Assembly: GCA_014529385.2 (NCBI GenBank)
Contig: CM043959.1
Coordinates: 61,324,753 to 61,388,752, forward strand
Source: Adiantum capillus-veneris
Lineage: Eukaryota; Streptophyta; Polypodiopsida; Polypodiales; Pteridaceae
Reading direction: 5' to 3'
Length of the DNA stretch: 64,000 bases
Shown: positions 44,388 through 55,998 of the stretch, in pieces
Layout of the letters: every line of letters starts with the position of its first letter
How positions within the stretch are numbered: the stretch's first letter is position 1
Translations under genes and position numbers: made by a program
Notes under the pieces: generated by a model
What the model saw: the letters and a program-made list of their open reading frames with translations, nothing else
What the model was told of the DNA's origin: nothing
Databases searched by the model: none

Positions 44388-45340
44388 TTACATAACCCCT
44401 TTCACTGCCTCCCAATGTTTCTTGCATGGGTTTGACATGTATCTGCTAACAACTCCCACTGCAAAAGAAATATCATGATGTGTAGCACTCATAACATACA
44501 TCAAAATCGCAACTACAGATGAATACGTCACTTGTGCCACTTCAGACTTTTCCTCTTCAAACTTAGAGCAATCATTTTTAGAAGTTTCACATATAGAGGT
44601 AATGGAGTGCTCAATGCCTCCCCTCTTTCCGCATTTGAAACGCTTGAGCACTTTAGCAATGTACTTAGATTGTGAAAGATAGACCAATTCTTGCATCTCT
44701 CGCCTAATGCACATGCCAAGCATATGGCTTTCGTCACCCATGTCTTTCATTTCAAAGTTTGCATGTAATTATGACTTCAAGGCTGAAATCTCATCCTTAC
44801 ATTTCTCGACAATTAATATATCGTCCACATAAAGAACCAAATCAGTAAATTACCATATTTAGCTCGCTTAGTGTAGAGGCAATGGTCCATATCGCTAAGC
44901 TTTTACCCTTGATAGAACATGAATGAGTAGAATTTATGATACTACTCCCTTATGATTGTTTAAGACAATATAGAGTCTTTTCTAACTAACACAACATGTC
45001 TTCATTGCCCTTCTCAGTAAAACCTTTTGGCTACTCCATATACACTTCTCTTGAAGATCACCATGCAAGAATGAGGTCTTGACATCCATCGGGTCAAGTT
45101 CCTTGTCTTTTATAGAAACTAGCAGAAGTATATATCATAGAGTAGTCATCTTGACAACTAGAGAAAATATCTCATCAAAGTCAATACCCTGTTGCTGCTT
45201 AAATCCTTTAGCAACAAGTTGTGTCATGTACTTGAGTTTATTATCATGAGGTGTAATTTTCTGCTTATAGACCCATTTTCATGGTAATGCCTTTTTACCT
45301 TTAGGCAACCGAACCAACTTCCAAGTTTGATTCTTATGAA
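44388..45340 (-). pseudogene. Copia reverse transcriptase, element F
   Basis: From the right: broken frames with the KARLVAKG-type region lost in stops, catalytic L-V-L-Y-V-D-D-I-L-I-V near 44815-44845, then after a stop FEMKDMGDESHMLGMCI and YSSVVAILMYVMSATHHDISFAVGVVSRY. Catalytic Y-V-D-D is kept even though the gene is dead. Confidence 0.85.
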
Positions 45341-45367
45341 ACAAGTCCATTTTTGATTGCATAGATT

Positions 45368-46666
45368 TCAACCACTTTGCATTGTCAACATAATGTAGTC
45401 CAATGAGGGAGAAAATCTATCAAGAGGCCATGAAACTCTTGTATACGTTCTAATAATTGCTTGAGCCAATTGTCCCTCAACAACATCTTCTACTACAAGA
45501 GGATTCTTATCCTGTTGTCTGACATTAGGCACTTTAGGCCTATTATGGACAACTCCATTTTCTTGGAAGATAACTCTCTTGACCTCCATTGTATGCATAG
45601 TCTTCTTATGAATCTTTCTTCATTGAAGTATACGTCATTGATGCCCACTATCTTTTTAGCTTCAGGATCCCATAACGGAAATCCCATCTGGCCAGGATTT
45701 CCATAGCCAAGAAATATGCATCTTAGGAGACAACTTGCTTCGAAACTCCTTTGGAACATGGAAATATGCTTCACAGCCAAAGAATCTAAGATGATTGTAA
45801 GAAGGTGGCTTCTCATACCAAAAATCTTCAGATACCTTCTCATCTAAAGCCTTGCTATTAGAAGTTCTATTAATAAGATGGACAACAGTTTCTAATGCTT
45901 CCACCCAAAATCCATTAGGAAACTCTCCATTAGAAAACAGGCTATGTAACTTCTCTTGTGTAGTATCGTTCATCCTCTTAGCAACACCATTTTGTGGAGG
46001 GTTATATGGATAGCCAACTCTCTTTTGATGCCTTTGGAATCACAAAATTTTGAATGGCTTTAGTGACATACTCACCACCATTGTCTGACCTTAAGCACTT
46101 GACTTTCTTTCCAGATTGATTCTCCACTAATGCCACAAAATTCTAAAATTTTGAAATAATTTCATCCTTCTTCCCGAGAGGATATACCACACTTTCCATG
46201 AAAAGTCATCTATGAATGTAAAAAAGTATAATGAACCTCCTACGGATATGTTAGGCATAGGTCCACACACATCACTACGCACTAACTCTAACGGCTCACT
46301 TTTTTTAGTGCTTCCCCTTTTGTGTGGTGACTGTGTTTGTTTACCATAAATACAATGCTCACAAACTAAAAAATATGAGAAATTGAAGCCAGGAACATAA
46401 CCAAAACGAGACAATATTTTCATTCCCTTTTGAGTTATATGTCCTAACCGGCAATGCCACAAAGAAACACTTGGCTGCTCGGCTACATAAACTACATGGT
46501 TTTTAGCATTGGATACATGTAGCATGTACGAAGTTCTAGACTTTGAGCCATGTGCTACCACTAAATAACCTTTGGTTAAATTCCATGAACTATCACCAAA
46601 TGTGCAATAATATCCTATGTCATATAATTGTATAAGCTTTGGCACATGTTTCACATTCTTGAGCAT
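45368..46666 (-). pseudogene. Copia pre-integrase and integrase, element F
   Basis: GAG-pre-integrase block SLWHCRLGHITQKGMKIL with C-x2-C (CEHCIYGKQ), then core: Asp in VRSDVCGPM, IDDFSWKVW; a broken stretch near 46100 where the second Asp should lie; then LHSLFSNGEFPNGFWVEAL, HLINRTSNSKAL, HLRFFGCEAYFHVPKEFRSK and GYGNPGQMGFPLWDP. Frames shift at least twice. Confidence 0.85.
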
Positions 46667-46681
46667 GAATGAAGAACCATT

Positions 46682-46879
46682 CTAGAATTTCATATGCACA
46701 TCGCGGACACCAACTATGTTGCAAGAAAAATCATTGCCAAGACGAACGTGGCCTTGATAGGATGCATCGTATGTACTGAACCACTCTCTATGAGGAGTCA
46801 CATGAAACAATGCACCTGAGTCAAGAACCCAACCCTGTAAATCATAGTCATCAGTGGAAACCAACAAAGCTAAATCCAT
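46682..46879 (-). pseudogene. Copia aspartic protease, element F
   Basis: GWVLDSGALFHVTPHREWF matches the copia protease start (D-S-G-A-x-x-H-V-T). Confidence 0.82.
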
Positions 46880-46912
46880 GGTAGATGCGAGATAAATGTC
46901 TCCATCACAATA

Positions 46913-47730
46913 TTAAAAAAAAACATTGTTTTTCTCTTCAATTTTTTTCATTGCTTTCTTCCAGCTTCTTGACTTTACCTTTCCCTTCTTTCCACTTTTG
47001 CAGTCTTTCTTCATGGGATCTTTTTTGTGATAATGATAGACTAAATTTCTTTCCGGCCACATGATTTTCTGTGAGATTTTCCTCTCTAATTTGTCTTGCC
47101 CTTTTCCTGTGATCGACCACAAGCAACGAGAACATTGCTAGCACCACAAGAGGCATCAAAGCTCTTCCTACTAGCTCTTGAGTAAGCAAACTGCCCTCAA
47201 CATTAGCACACGTTAAACCATCAGAAGGTGCTGAATTACTTATGTCCGTGTAAAAAGTATCCCAAATATTTGGAAACATAAAACATTGCTTTGACTAAAT
47301 TGTCAAATTTGTCTCCTTGCGCAGAAAGCTGACTGAAAATGGTGTTGAAATCATTGAGATGGTTGCACATGGGTGTGCCCTCATCCATCTTCAAATCAAA
47401 TAACTTTTTCAACCAATAAACCTATGATGATGCAATTTGTTTCTCATACAGGTCACATAACTTCTTCCACAATTCATAGCTAGTCTTTTCCATGCTCACA
47501 TTGAAGTACACATTCTTTGACAAATTCGGCATGATGGTGGACCTAGAAAGCTGATCCAACTCCCACCAATCATACTCATCCATATCCTCAGGCTTTATCC
47601 CCTTCATCTTTATCGGCCAGATTTGCTTCTTATGTACTAAGACATTGTAAATTTTTTACTTCCAAAATTGGAAGTTAGTGCCATCTAACCTCTCAATGTT
47701 GAACAAAGAGTTCTCCGATGAGGAAGCCAT
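46913..47730 (-). pseudogene. gag: Copia gag, element F
   Basis: Starts at ATG 47730 (MASSSENSLFNIERLDGTNF), stop after FWK, then DMDEYDWWELDQLSRSTIMP and SYELWKKLCDLYEKQIAS, the usual copia gag sequence. The knuckle remnant (VYHYHKKDPMKKDC) has lost most zinc ligands. Confidence 0.85.
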
Positions 47731-48740
47731 CACTCAAGAAGAAAAAAACGTGGTAGATCCAATGCACTAAAAAGATGATAGAAAACCTTTTTTTTTTGGT
47801 AGAGCCTTCCTTGCAAATCCGACTTTGGAACCCCAAAAAACTGTGTACAATGGGTGAAACGCTGATCAAAGTGGCAAGATAGAATCTCAAAGAACTATCA
47901 CTATCAGTGTTATCCAACTCTAAAAGAGTGTCTCTGACCAATTGAATATTGTTAAACGCATATGCATAAAGATGACAACAATGCCAACAATGGCGGGTCA
48001 ATAGATGCACACCAATACTGCGCTAACCGCATATAGATACATTTTTTGTCGATGCCAAAACTATGGGGATTTTGGGGGTTCACTCCAAAATTGTGTCACT
48101 TAAAGGATCTTCACATATGAGAATCCTTCAGCTCAATAAAACCTTACCACAACCCTCAACAATAGGCATTCCATCACATTACTTAAACCGCATAAGATCT
48201 TACATCAACCACATACACTCTTTTCTGTAATCGGTGTGGCAGTTTGTCTGATTTAAGAGACCCTCAAGATCTTACATCAATGGCAAAAATTGTAAAAAGA
48301 GTTTGGAACAAAAACCTGTACAAAGAAGAATCGACGAAGGTAGGTCACCCTGCTGTCTGAACTAAATATCTCTGAAATCGTGTAAAACTTGTAGAAACTT
48401 CCTTTTGCAAAGTTGTAGACCATGCAAAAATGGTTGGGAGTGTGGGCAATGGACATCAAATGAGCTGTTTTTATGGGTCAAAATAGATCTATAAAAAACT
48501 GCAACTTGTACTTCATGATTTCCAGGCAACCTAAGTGACGTATCTCAATACTAGTGAATATTTTAAGACAAAATTACTCTACAAAGTTGAAGAGGACAAA
48601 AGACCGGTTAGAGTACTTGAGAACTGGCTTGAATAACGATGTTTTGATAGGCCAAAACAAATCTGCAAAAATATTTTTCAGCTTTTATTGCTTCTCCACC
48701 TACTTCCCCTTTAAACTCCAGTGGTTCTCCCAATCTTGGA

Positions 48741-48752
48741 GCTATGATATTA
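48741..48752 (-). promoter_or_regulatory. Primer-binding site of F, damaged
   Basis: Minus strand TAATATCATAGC against TGGTATCAGAGC: nine of twelve bases agree, and it abuts the LTR. Confidence 0.5.
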
Positions 48753-48963
48753 GTTGAAGTGTGCGTGCTAGAGAGCATGTTTGTGTGTGTGAAAAAATGG
48801 AGAAGAGAGAATAAGAGAGGAGACACAGGTTTGGGTTGACTACAAACACAATAGTGTTAGGGTTGTGGGTCCTTATTGGTTTTTGTACAATGAATGGTCA
48901 GTGTTAGTTTCGGGTTAGTCTTCGGTCTCCCAACACTTAGGTGCGACACATTGGGCTTTATCA
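48753..48963 (-). repeat. 5' LTR of F
   Basis: About 211 bp matching 43535-43774; minus-strand start TGATAAAGCCC. Confidence 0.75.
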
Positions 48964-48970
48964 CCCCAAA

Positions 48971-49027
48971 CAACAAGTACTAGTGAACTCATGTGGAACA
49001 TGTCAATAAAAGTTGATCTTTCCCCAA
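48971..49027. repeat. Flanking repeat right of element F
   Basis: Match of 43464-43522 (caacaagtactagtgaactc to ctttccccaa), directly outside the F LTR. Confidence 0.65.
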
Positions 49028-51710
49028 TATGTCATTGGAGTGGGGCATTCACAGTCCAAATTCGAGTAGCCATGTGATGAGTGTGCAACAAATAAACAAT
49101 TTCTTCTCCTCTTGCACACAAAGAGCTATTTGCAAAAGAGCCTTCACCTACAATAGACATGTGCACAAGCATCCCTATCTATTCTATGTTTCCATCGCCA
49201 ACAAGCTCTTTTAGTGAATTTTCCTTCTCCATGTAGGGGATTTTGTAAAGCTCAGAGAGGTGATGCATCTTCCAAAGTGATTCTATCTTAGAGGAATAGC
49301 AACAAGAGTTATAAGAAAGTACATAGACCATAGCAAAGGAAGGGCCACATGCAAAAATCTCATATCAAGAAATATAAATTGCACCTTCAAGGATATTGAG
49401 AAGAAACCACTCAAAAAATTGGGGTATGAAAATTTTGATAGATGGAGTAGGACTGCCAATTGTGGACATGGCTATATTTGAGAAAGTAGTAGAAACATTG
49501 AACACAGTCACTACTCAGCCATAATTAGCAAAACTAGTAACGACATTCAACATAGACACTGCTACAATCACAATTAATGAAAGATTTTTGGTTGATTGCT
49601 ATAGCCATAGCTCACATGTTTAAAGTGCTAGACGACCTGAAGGCCAAAATCTACACAGTTGAAGAGACGAATAGTTTTTCTAATGAAACACCAGAATCTA
49701 GAAAGAAGAGTAAGAGATTCCAGTATAATGTTGGAGCAAAAATTGGTGTACAAATTTGTGGTTGAAACAATCATTCTAAAGAATAGACCTACCTATGTGT
49801 CTAAAAGGATTTTTAGTATTCTATTAGCCAAAGCATTGAGCAACCAATGCCCAATATATCTCAACTTCATTCTATATCACACTATAGTGACCTAATGAAT
49901 CAAAATAAAGATCCAATATCTGGACAGCATGTAATATTTGGAAAAAAATTTACTAGATTAGTTGTGTGCCAGATCATCATGTGTGTGTAAAGACAATCAA
50001 TCCTTGTAAAAGAACATACTTATAGGTGATCTAGTCATAGAAACTTCAAAAAAATGGAATATCATAAAACATTTTGGTGGTTAGGTCCAAAATTGAAAGT
50101 AATAAGCATGTAAAAATTTGTAAACAAGTCAACCCATTTCCCTTGACACAAATTCATCTCACTAGTTGAGTAAAAATACGTGTAACAGATTGAAAATCTT
50201 TTCAAACAATTGAGTCTTCTCAAAGGAGATAATGCTTATAAGTATGATAAGCTTAAACAAGAGCAAAAAACTCCTTGTTGAAATTTCATGATTGTCAAAA
50301 GAAATGACACGATAATTTTTCATATTAACTCACACCCGATGCGTGGTAGGAATTGTCCGTCATCACATCAAATGGGTAAGTTGAATCAGCTATAGCCAAG
50401 AATCATGTTGTTGAAACCATCACCATTTGCTGCATAGCCACAATTTAGATGGGCTGGAACACCATAGTCACTGTGGTCAAGAAGATTGTGGAGGTTCATG
50501 CCGACATCCAAAGCTCCAACGTGGCTCACATATAGCAATAGTAGAAGAGGATAAAATCACTATTAACTAGTATCAAATAAATGTTTTGAAGCACAAAAGA
50601 ATTTGGATTGAGGAAGACACCATAGTGGGTGAACCAAGTTCAAAGAAAGACAATGATGATGACCGTGCAGATGCTCAAAACCAAACCCAGAGGGGCCAAG
50701 TTGAAAGACCCAATCCATCATAGTAGCCACCTAATAAAGCCCTAGACCACATAGGATCAGATACTTGGATGGTGGGAAAATTAACCCAACACCAAAAAAT
50801 TAAATTCACTCAACAACAAATGGTCTTCACACAAAGAAATATGGGAGAATATATCTAGGAAGAGCGAGCCTTAGATCACACATCAAACTTTCATAATCAA
50901 TGTTATAGTTTGATGAAGATCTTAAGGAAAGGAAAGTAGGTCCAGATCCAAACCTATCTTCAAGATGTAGATGTCTATATGGTATTCCAAAGGTATCAAA
51001 TGATTTATGTGGGATCCAAAAGGATTATTAAGAAATTGAAGACCATTAATCACCATGAATATTAAACATGCAAATTAGTTTCTCATCCAATTGTCATCTA
51101 AGTAAATGATTGGATACCTGAGTATATCCTCACACAATATGACATTGTAATAAACCCTCAAACATGGAAGCTAAGAATGGTAGATGTATAGAATTTATGA
51201 TTTCAAGTGGAAGTAAATTTGGGCAATAGGCCATTCTACAAATGCATGCAAGACATCAATAATGAGGTCAAAGGGGTCTTACTAAAGCTAAAAATTGCTA
51301 GAAGAGTCCTAGACCATAGAGCAGGTGCAATCTTATAGAAAAATCATAAGAAAGAGAATGGGGTCTATCAGAGACTCTTTATTTGTCAATTCAAGAGAAT
51401 GAAACATACTGTACTAAGAAAGCAATCAAAGGATACCTTTTGAATTCAATAGGAAAAATTGATACTTTATTTGAATTCAAATTTTGCCCCAAAGTGGATT
51501 TTAAAGTCTAGCACAAGTAAAACCATATCATGCAACATATCTATGGAAAGAGCTTGGAAAATCTATAATCTCAGGGCAAATCAAAGTTTTCATTGTAGAG
51601 GAGTTGAGGATTGTCATAAATTATAATTTTTCTTGTGCACATGGCATACACCTATCTATCAAAATGTTAATTGTTGCCTCTATAATCTTATGGAGTATAA
51701 AGAGGCCCTC
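49028..51710. other. Unrecognised decayed DNA
   Basis: About 2.7 kb, AT-rich, with only short frames (49577-49765, 49659-49895 and smaller). Weakly protein-like runs appear on the plus strand, for example LWKELGKSIISGQIKVFIVE near 51530, but no domain is recognised and stops are dense. Probably an old element. Confidence 0.4.
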
Positions 51711-51890
51711 TTAGACCCCATTGTCTTTCTTAGGGTGTCTAACATCAAAGGATAGCTCAATAGAATGAAGTGTTGTCGTGTCAAAGTTTCCCATAACTCC
51801 ACTATCGTGAGTGGTTCGACGCTCATCTATCTTGCGGGTTCGAAAATGATATCCTTCGGACCACATAGAGTTGAATGTGAAGGCATGCAA
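51711..51890 (-). pseudogene. TNP2 transposase C-terminal piece
   Basis: Reads GYHFRTRKIDERRTTHDSGV, the usual phrase near the end of TNP2 proteins (G-x-x-F-x-T-x-x-x-D-x-x-R-x-T-x-x-S-G-V). A (GA)n tract just upstream lies in what may have been an intron. Confidence 0.7.
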
Positions 51891-51906
51891 AAAACCAATC
51901 AAGATA

Positions 51907-51907
<1 letters not shown>

Positions 51908-51991
<84 letters not shown>

Positions 51992-52032
51992 ACGCATACA
52001 CACACACCCACACACCCACACACACACACTCG
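51908..52032. repeat. (GA)n and (CA)n microsatellites inside G
   Basis: About 40 GA pairs followed by CA-rich sequence; repeat shadows only. Confidence 0.95.
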
Positions 52033-52165
52033 CACGCACACACTAAACACATTGAGTATATTACCCTTGGTAGACATCCTCGCGCGTACTCCCATTCTTT
52101 AGGGCTTATTTGTTCTCCTTATGCCTTGGCCTTGGTCATGGCATTGTGTATCCACCCAACTGGAA

Positions 52166-52831
52166 TTAGATCAGGGTATTTGGCAAGCTCTTTAGGAAAG
52201 GGAGGTGCTCGCCTACCGCCATGTGAACTCTTCCATGCTTCCCTCTCCCATACATATCCACCCATTTGCCCATGATGGGAGCATTGAGTAGACAATGGTT
52301 GTTGACTATGGCTTGAAATTCCCTATCCAAAATCAAGAGAGAACCTTTCCCACTTGGAATGTTTGCGTGTTTTTTTGGATCCTCTTCCTCCATCTTTAAA
52401 CGAGGCAATGATGGGTATATTGTGAAAGGATATTGAGAGACATACACAAAAGTCTCTTGTACAATCCAACCCTCTGCCATGCTTGACTGAACACATTTAC
52501 ATGAAACCATTAGTGATTAAAGTAACCAATAAAAAGCGTTGTGAATACAATCCAATCCTAATAAGGTTTAAGGCTTAAGATCGATGAATACCTCTGGTTG
52601 TGATCATAGCCTTACAAAGTCTTTCAAGGTCTTTAGGAACCTCTCAACAAAGAACATCCACCTAGAGTGAACCACACCACAAATGGCTATCTCCTCAACA
52701 AGATGGATCAATAGGTGAACTTGGCTAGCAAGGATAGAACGTGGGAATGCATCCTCAATAGCACAAGTTGCTTCAATCGCTAGAAGTCGAGCTGTTGGAA
52801 TGGCTAAAACTTTGATTTCTTTGGAACTCAC
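52166..52831 (-). pseudogene. DUF4218-type region of CACTA transposase
   Basis: VHLLIHLVEEIAICGVVHSR then WMFFVERFLKTLKDFVR is the DUF4218 signature that follows TNP2 in CACTA proteins. Further on, SMAEGWIVQETFVYVSQY matches the next conserved block. Catalytic pieces are not complete. Confidence 0.8.
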
Positions 52832-53040
52832 AAACCTATCACCAAAAAACCCTTCATAATCTTCATAGTAAAGTTAGTCTTCAAAGTAAAGTTTAGGAGG
52901 GAGGATCAAATGTTCTATACCTGACAACTTCTCCCACCTTGAATATTGCAGTCTTTACCTTCATGTCCGCAAATCCACTAATGGTAATTGGAAGCACAAA
53001 CTATTGCACAAACAAAAAGACTTATTAGTATCCAGAACCC

Positions 53041-53085
53041 TAAACCACATACACACATACTCGCATATACACACACACACACATT
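53041..53085 (+). repeat. CA-rich run inside G
   Basis: Imperfect (CA)n between the two coding pieces, probably intronic. Confidence 0.7.
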
Positions 53086-53210
53086 ACTTGAAGAATCTTG
53101 TGCCAATCATGGGATTTGAGCCCATACAGTCGTGTGGATCCTCCTTTCTTAGTTTTACAGATGGATGCAATGACTTGTTTCATCCGCTCTTGATCCACCC
53201 TTGATAGAAT

Positions 53211-53688
53211 CTAAGGTGCCTTTGGAAGAACCATCTTCCCCCGAGGCCCCATGCGAGGTGTGGCCGAAGGAGGGAGCCTCCTTATGGCCCTCATGTCCTC
53301 TCTAGCCCCCAATGAATCTTTCTTGCCTACTACGTGATCCCATATAGCTTGCCCAACATTTTTGAACACATGCATTGGATCCAATAGGTGTTGGATTTTA
53401 ATGAAGCCCAATAGGGTAGTGATAAGAAAATAGAGTACCTAGACATACCCCTAGGTGGATCATTGCGAGGAGGCAATGTGTTGTGATGATCGTTCCAGTG
53501 TCTTGCCCAATCGGCCATGGTCCAATGGAGTGGCTCCATCCCATTGCACGGTGGAGCATAAGATTGATGTGTGGGCGGCAAGAAGTGATGGTTATTGGGG
53601 TAGATCACCTTACCAAGTAGAGCGGGTATCTCTGTCACGAGTGAGGGTCCACAAGTTGGGCATGCCCTATGTCCAGATGTCGATGGTC
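53211..53688 (-). pseudogene. TNP2 transposase exon, second half
   Basis: After the intron: PSTSGHRACPTCGPSLVTEI, LLGKVIYPNNHHFLPPTHQ, then (past an apparent broken intron at about 53380-53445) HLLDPMHVFKNVGQAIWDHV. These correspond to the C-P-x-C and D-x-M-H-x-x-K-N blocks of Transposase_21. Confidence 0.8.
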
Positions 53689-53766
53689 CTACAAAAACAA
53701 AAGACATAACCGCATATAATTGACCAATGCAAAGACATTAAAGAGCATCACAAAGTATAAGCTTAC
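53689..53766 (-). other. GT-AG intron in the TNP2 relic (78 bp)
   Basis: Donor G|GTAAGC and acceptor TTTTTGTAG|GACC on the minus strand. Removing it joins GLGEIF-G-PSTSGHRACP in frame. Clear spliceosomal intron inside a transposase gene. Confidence 0.8.
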
Positions 53767-54500
53767 CAAAAATCTCTCCAAGCCCGGGGTAATCATGCAT
53801 GGTCCACATGAGAATGCACTTGATCATTGTGCGCCGATCACGAAGTGGTCTTGATACATCAAAAACATCTATGCCGTTCCATAGCTCTTGAAGCTCTTCA
53901 ATCAAAGGTGCTATATATACATCCATGTTCTTCACCTTGTGTTTTCCTGGGACTAGAAGAGAGAGCAAAATGTTCCCCTTCTTGGTTGACTCCCATGGTG
54001 GAATGTTGTAGTTCACAACAACCACTGGCCAAGTACTCCATGAGGTATACTGATGCCCAAATGGGTTTACCCCATCACTAGCCAGACCAAGCCTCAAGTG
54101 ACGAGGATCTTCTCTAAACTCTGGCCATGTCTGCTCAATGTGTTTCCATGCCGGCGAGTCAGCCGGCACTCTCATAACCCCATCGGTGGAGCGATTTGTC
54201 ATATGCCATGTAAGAAGCTCTCTTGTTCCTTTGGTGCTAAACATGTGCTTGATGTGGGGAATGAGGGGGAAATGGTGAAGAACCTTGCGAGGTATTGTGG
54301 TTCCTTGCATTCCCTCTTTGTACCTTGATTCTCCACACTCGGGGCAAGCATCAAGCCCTGCATGTTCATTGCGGAATAGCACGCAATCATTGACACATGC
54401 ATGTATGCGATCATAGTCCATCCCAAGCTCTGTCCACCACCTGTCGTGCCTTCCTTCGATTTTTTGGAAGATAATTGCCTTTAGGCATCATCTTGCCTAA
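53767..54500 (-). pseudogene. TNP2 transposase core, first half
   Basis: LGMDYDRIHACVNDCVLFRN, CPECGESRYK, HFPLIPHIKHMF, LTWHMTNRSTDGVMRVPADS, LGLASDGVNPFG, WPVVVVNYNIPPW, LLVPGKHKVKNMDVYIAPLIEEL and MWTMHDYPGLG: a nearly continuous Transposase_21 domain. Upstream of 54421 the phrase MPKGNYLPKNRRKARQVV lies one frame off, so a frameshift is present. Confidence 0.88.
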
Positions 54501-54571
54501 TAGCCTATGACATAATTAAAGAACACTCATTATTGCATATAACCATGAAAAAAAATCACAACTAACACTTA

Positions 54572-55246
54572 TTACACTTGAACGTACCTCAATAGTGTAT
54601 CGACCCCTGCATTGATCCATCCAAACATTGCTTGAATATTCAAGATCTCAAGAGACGCTCGTAATATGGAGTAGGAGCACCCCTCGTAAAGAGCGGTGTG
54701 TGCTGCCTCTAGCAATGAATCTTTGGTTTTTTGGGCGGCTTCTTCACATGCACACTCAAGCTTACACTCATTCGCCACATCACGTGCAAGAAGATCCTCA
54801 ACCATATTGTGAAAATGATCTTCCTCAACCTCCATGTGGGGCAGGGTGGTAGGGAGATCCCCATATGTGGTGGATGTAGGATGCACATGCGCTCGTGTGG
54901 ACCCACCCACATCGGACGGCGGGTGTTACCCCCCTCCCATGACTGCTTCCTCGCGCAATCGCTCTTCCGTCCTCCTCCCGCCTCTGCCCCCGATCACACT
55001 CCAATGGGGAGCGACATCAATGGATGCCAAAACCCTCGGATCGCTAGTTTCCATTCAAGCGCTTTTTCTCGGATCCTCCCATAGTCCATAATCATCCACG
55101 TGAGCCAAGCATATACACTGAAGCCGTGCAATCACACGCTTACATTGCGTACATGGACATGGTAATCGCTCGCTCAACCATCGAGTTCGTTCCGCGCCAA
55201 CCGGCGGACCCACGTCATCCCAATCGTCCTGCACACACGACCACAC
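54572..55246 (-). pseudogene. CACTA transposase N-terminal pieces
   Basis: LPCPCTQCKRVIARLQCICL at 55055-55246 fits the transposase-associated domain (C-P-C-x-x-C), and LLEAAHTALYEGCSYSILRA at 54572-54910 fits the L-Y-x-G-C block before the core. They are in separate frames and probably separate exons. Confidence 0.7.
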
Positions 55247-55347
55247 ACTAAATAAGAAAAAATTAAATAAGAAAAATAAGAATCAAGAATGTTGGTACTG
55301 ACATGACTGACACTCATTAAACATAGAGGGGAGGTGGGTACAAGAGG

Positions 55348-55651
55348 TGTTAACCCTCGTGGCTCACGGGCACCCTATCGCCTACGACGGACACTGTAAC
55401 CGTATTATTTATTTAAGTAGAGTCAGGCACCGGGCTTGTCGGTCCAATAGGGAAAGGTAGAGTGATCGCCGATGAGAGGCGCACTCTAACACGAACATGC
55501 TAGGGTTAGTTGGCTAAGCATGGGCGCCCAAGTGTGAATGGGGTGAGCTCACATAAAAGCCAATTAAACCTAAAATTGAGTCATTCTCTCATTGTGCAAT
55601 AGAAGTTGCTCTTGCTCCATCTCCACCTTCTCCTTCACCATCTCCTCAGTG

Positions 55652-55730
<79 letters not shown>

Positions 55731-55976
55731 TAGTGTGTGTGCGATCGAGCGTTGCGGCGGCATGACGGCGGCGAGGCGGTTGAGCGCGGTGTAGCGGCGT
55801 CTCCCTCTTCTTCGCGGCGAGGAATCCTCTACGGTAGGAGCATAAGGCGGTGATTGACACACCATTGCCCTCTTTGAGCTTACTAGTTAAACTAGTTGTG
55901 TGCTTGGAGCCGTCTGCGGCTCATACACGGTGTATCGGCAAGTCCCTTGCTTCGACAGTGCGGCAAGGAGCGCACA
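55348..55976 (+). repeat. 5' LTR of element H
   Basis: 629 bp, TGTTAACCC to GCGCACA; diverged relative of the C LTRs, longer mainly through the (TG)n(AG)n tract at about 55652-55727. Confidence 0.9.
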
Positions 55977-55980
55977 TTTT

Positions 55981-55998
55981 TGGCGCAACTGCCGGGGA
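55981..55998 (+). promoter_or_regulatory. Primer-binding site of element H
   Basis: TGGCGCAACTGCCGGGGA, the C site with three changes in the middle; both ends of the tRNA match are kept. Confidence 0.7.

Larger units (their letters stand above)
43535..48963 (-). mobile_element. Element F: Ty1/copia retrotransposon, decayed
   Basis: Minus strand: short LTRs, a damaged initiator-Met-type primer site, gag, zinc-knuckle remnant, protease, pre-integrase, integrase, RT and RNase H in the copia order. Many stops and frameshifts. Leader at 47760-48740 contains no gene. Confidence 0.88.
51711..55246 (-). mobile_element. Element G: CACTA (En/Spm-like) transposon relic
   Basis: Minus-strand run of TNP2-type transposase pieces in the expected order, with introns. 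No CACTA ends or 3-bp target duplications were found, so element limits are those of the coding pieces. Frameshifts and gaps make it non-functional. Confidence 0.85.

Noticed and set aside
51711-55246. Complete CACTA element with ends
   Set aside because: No CACTA/TAGTG terminal repeats or 3-bp target duplications were found near the coding pieces.
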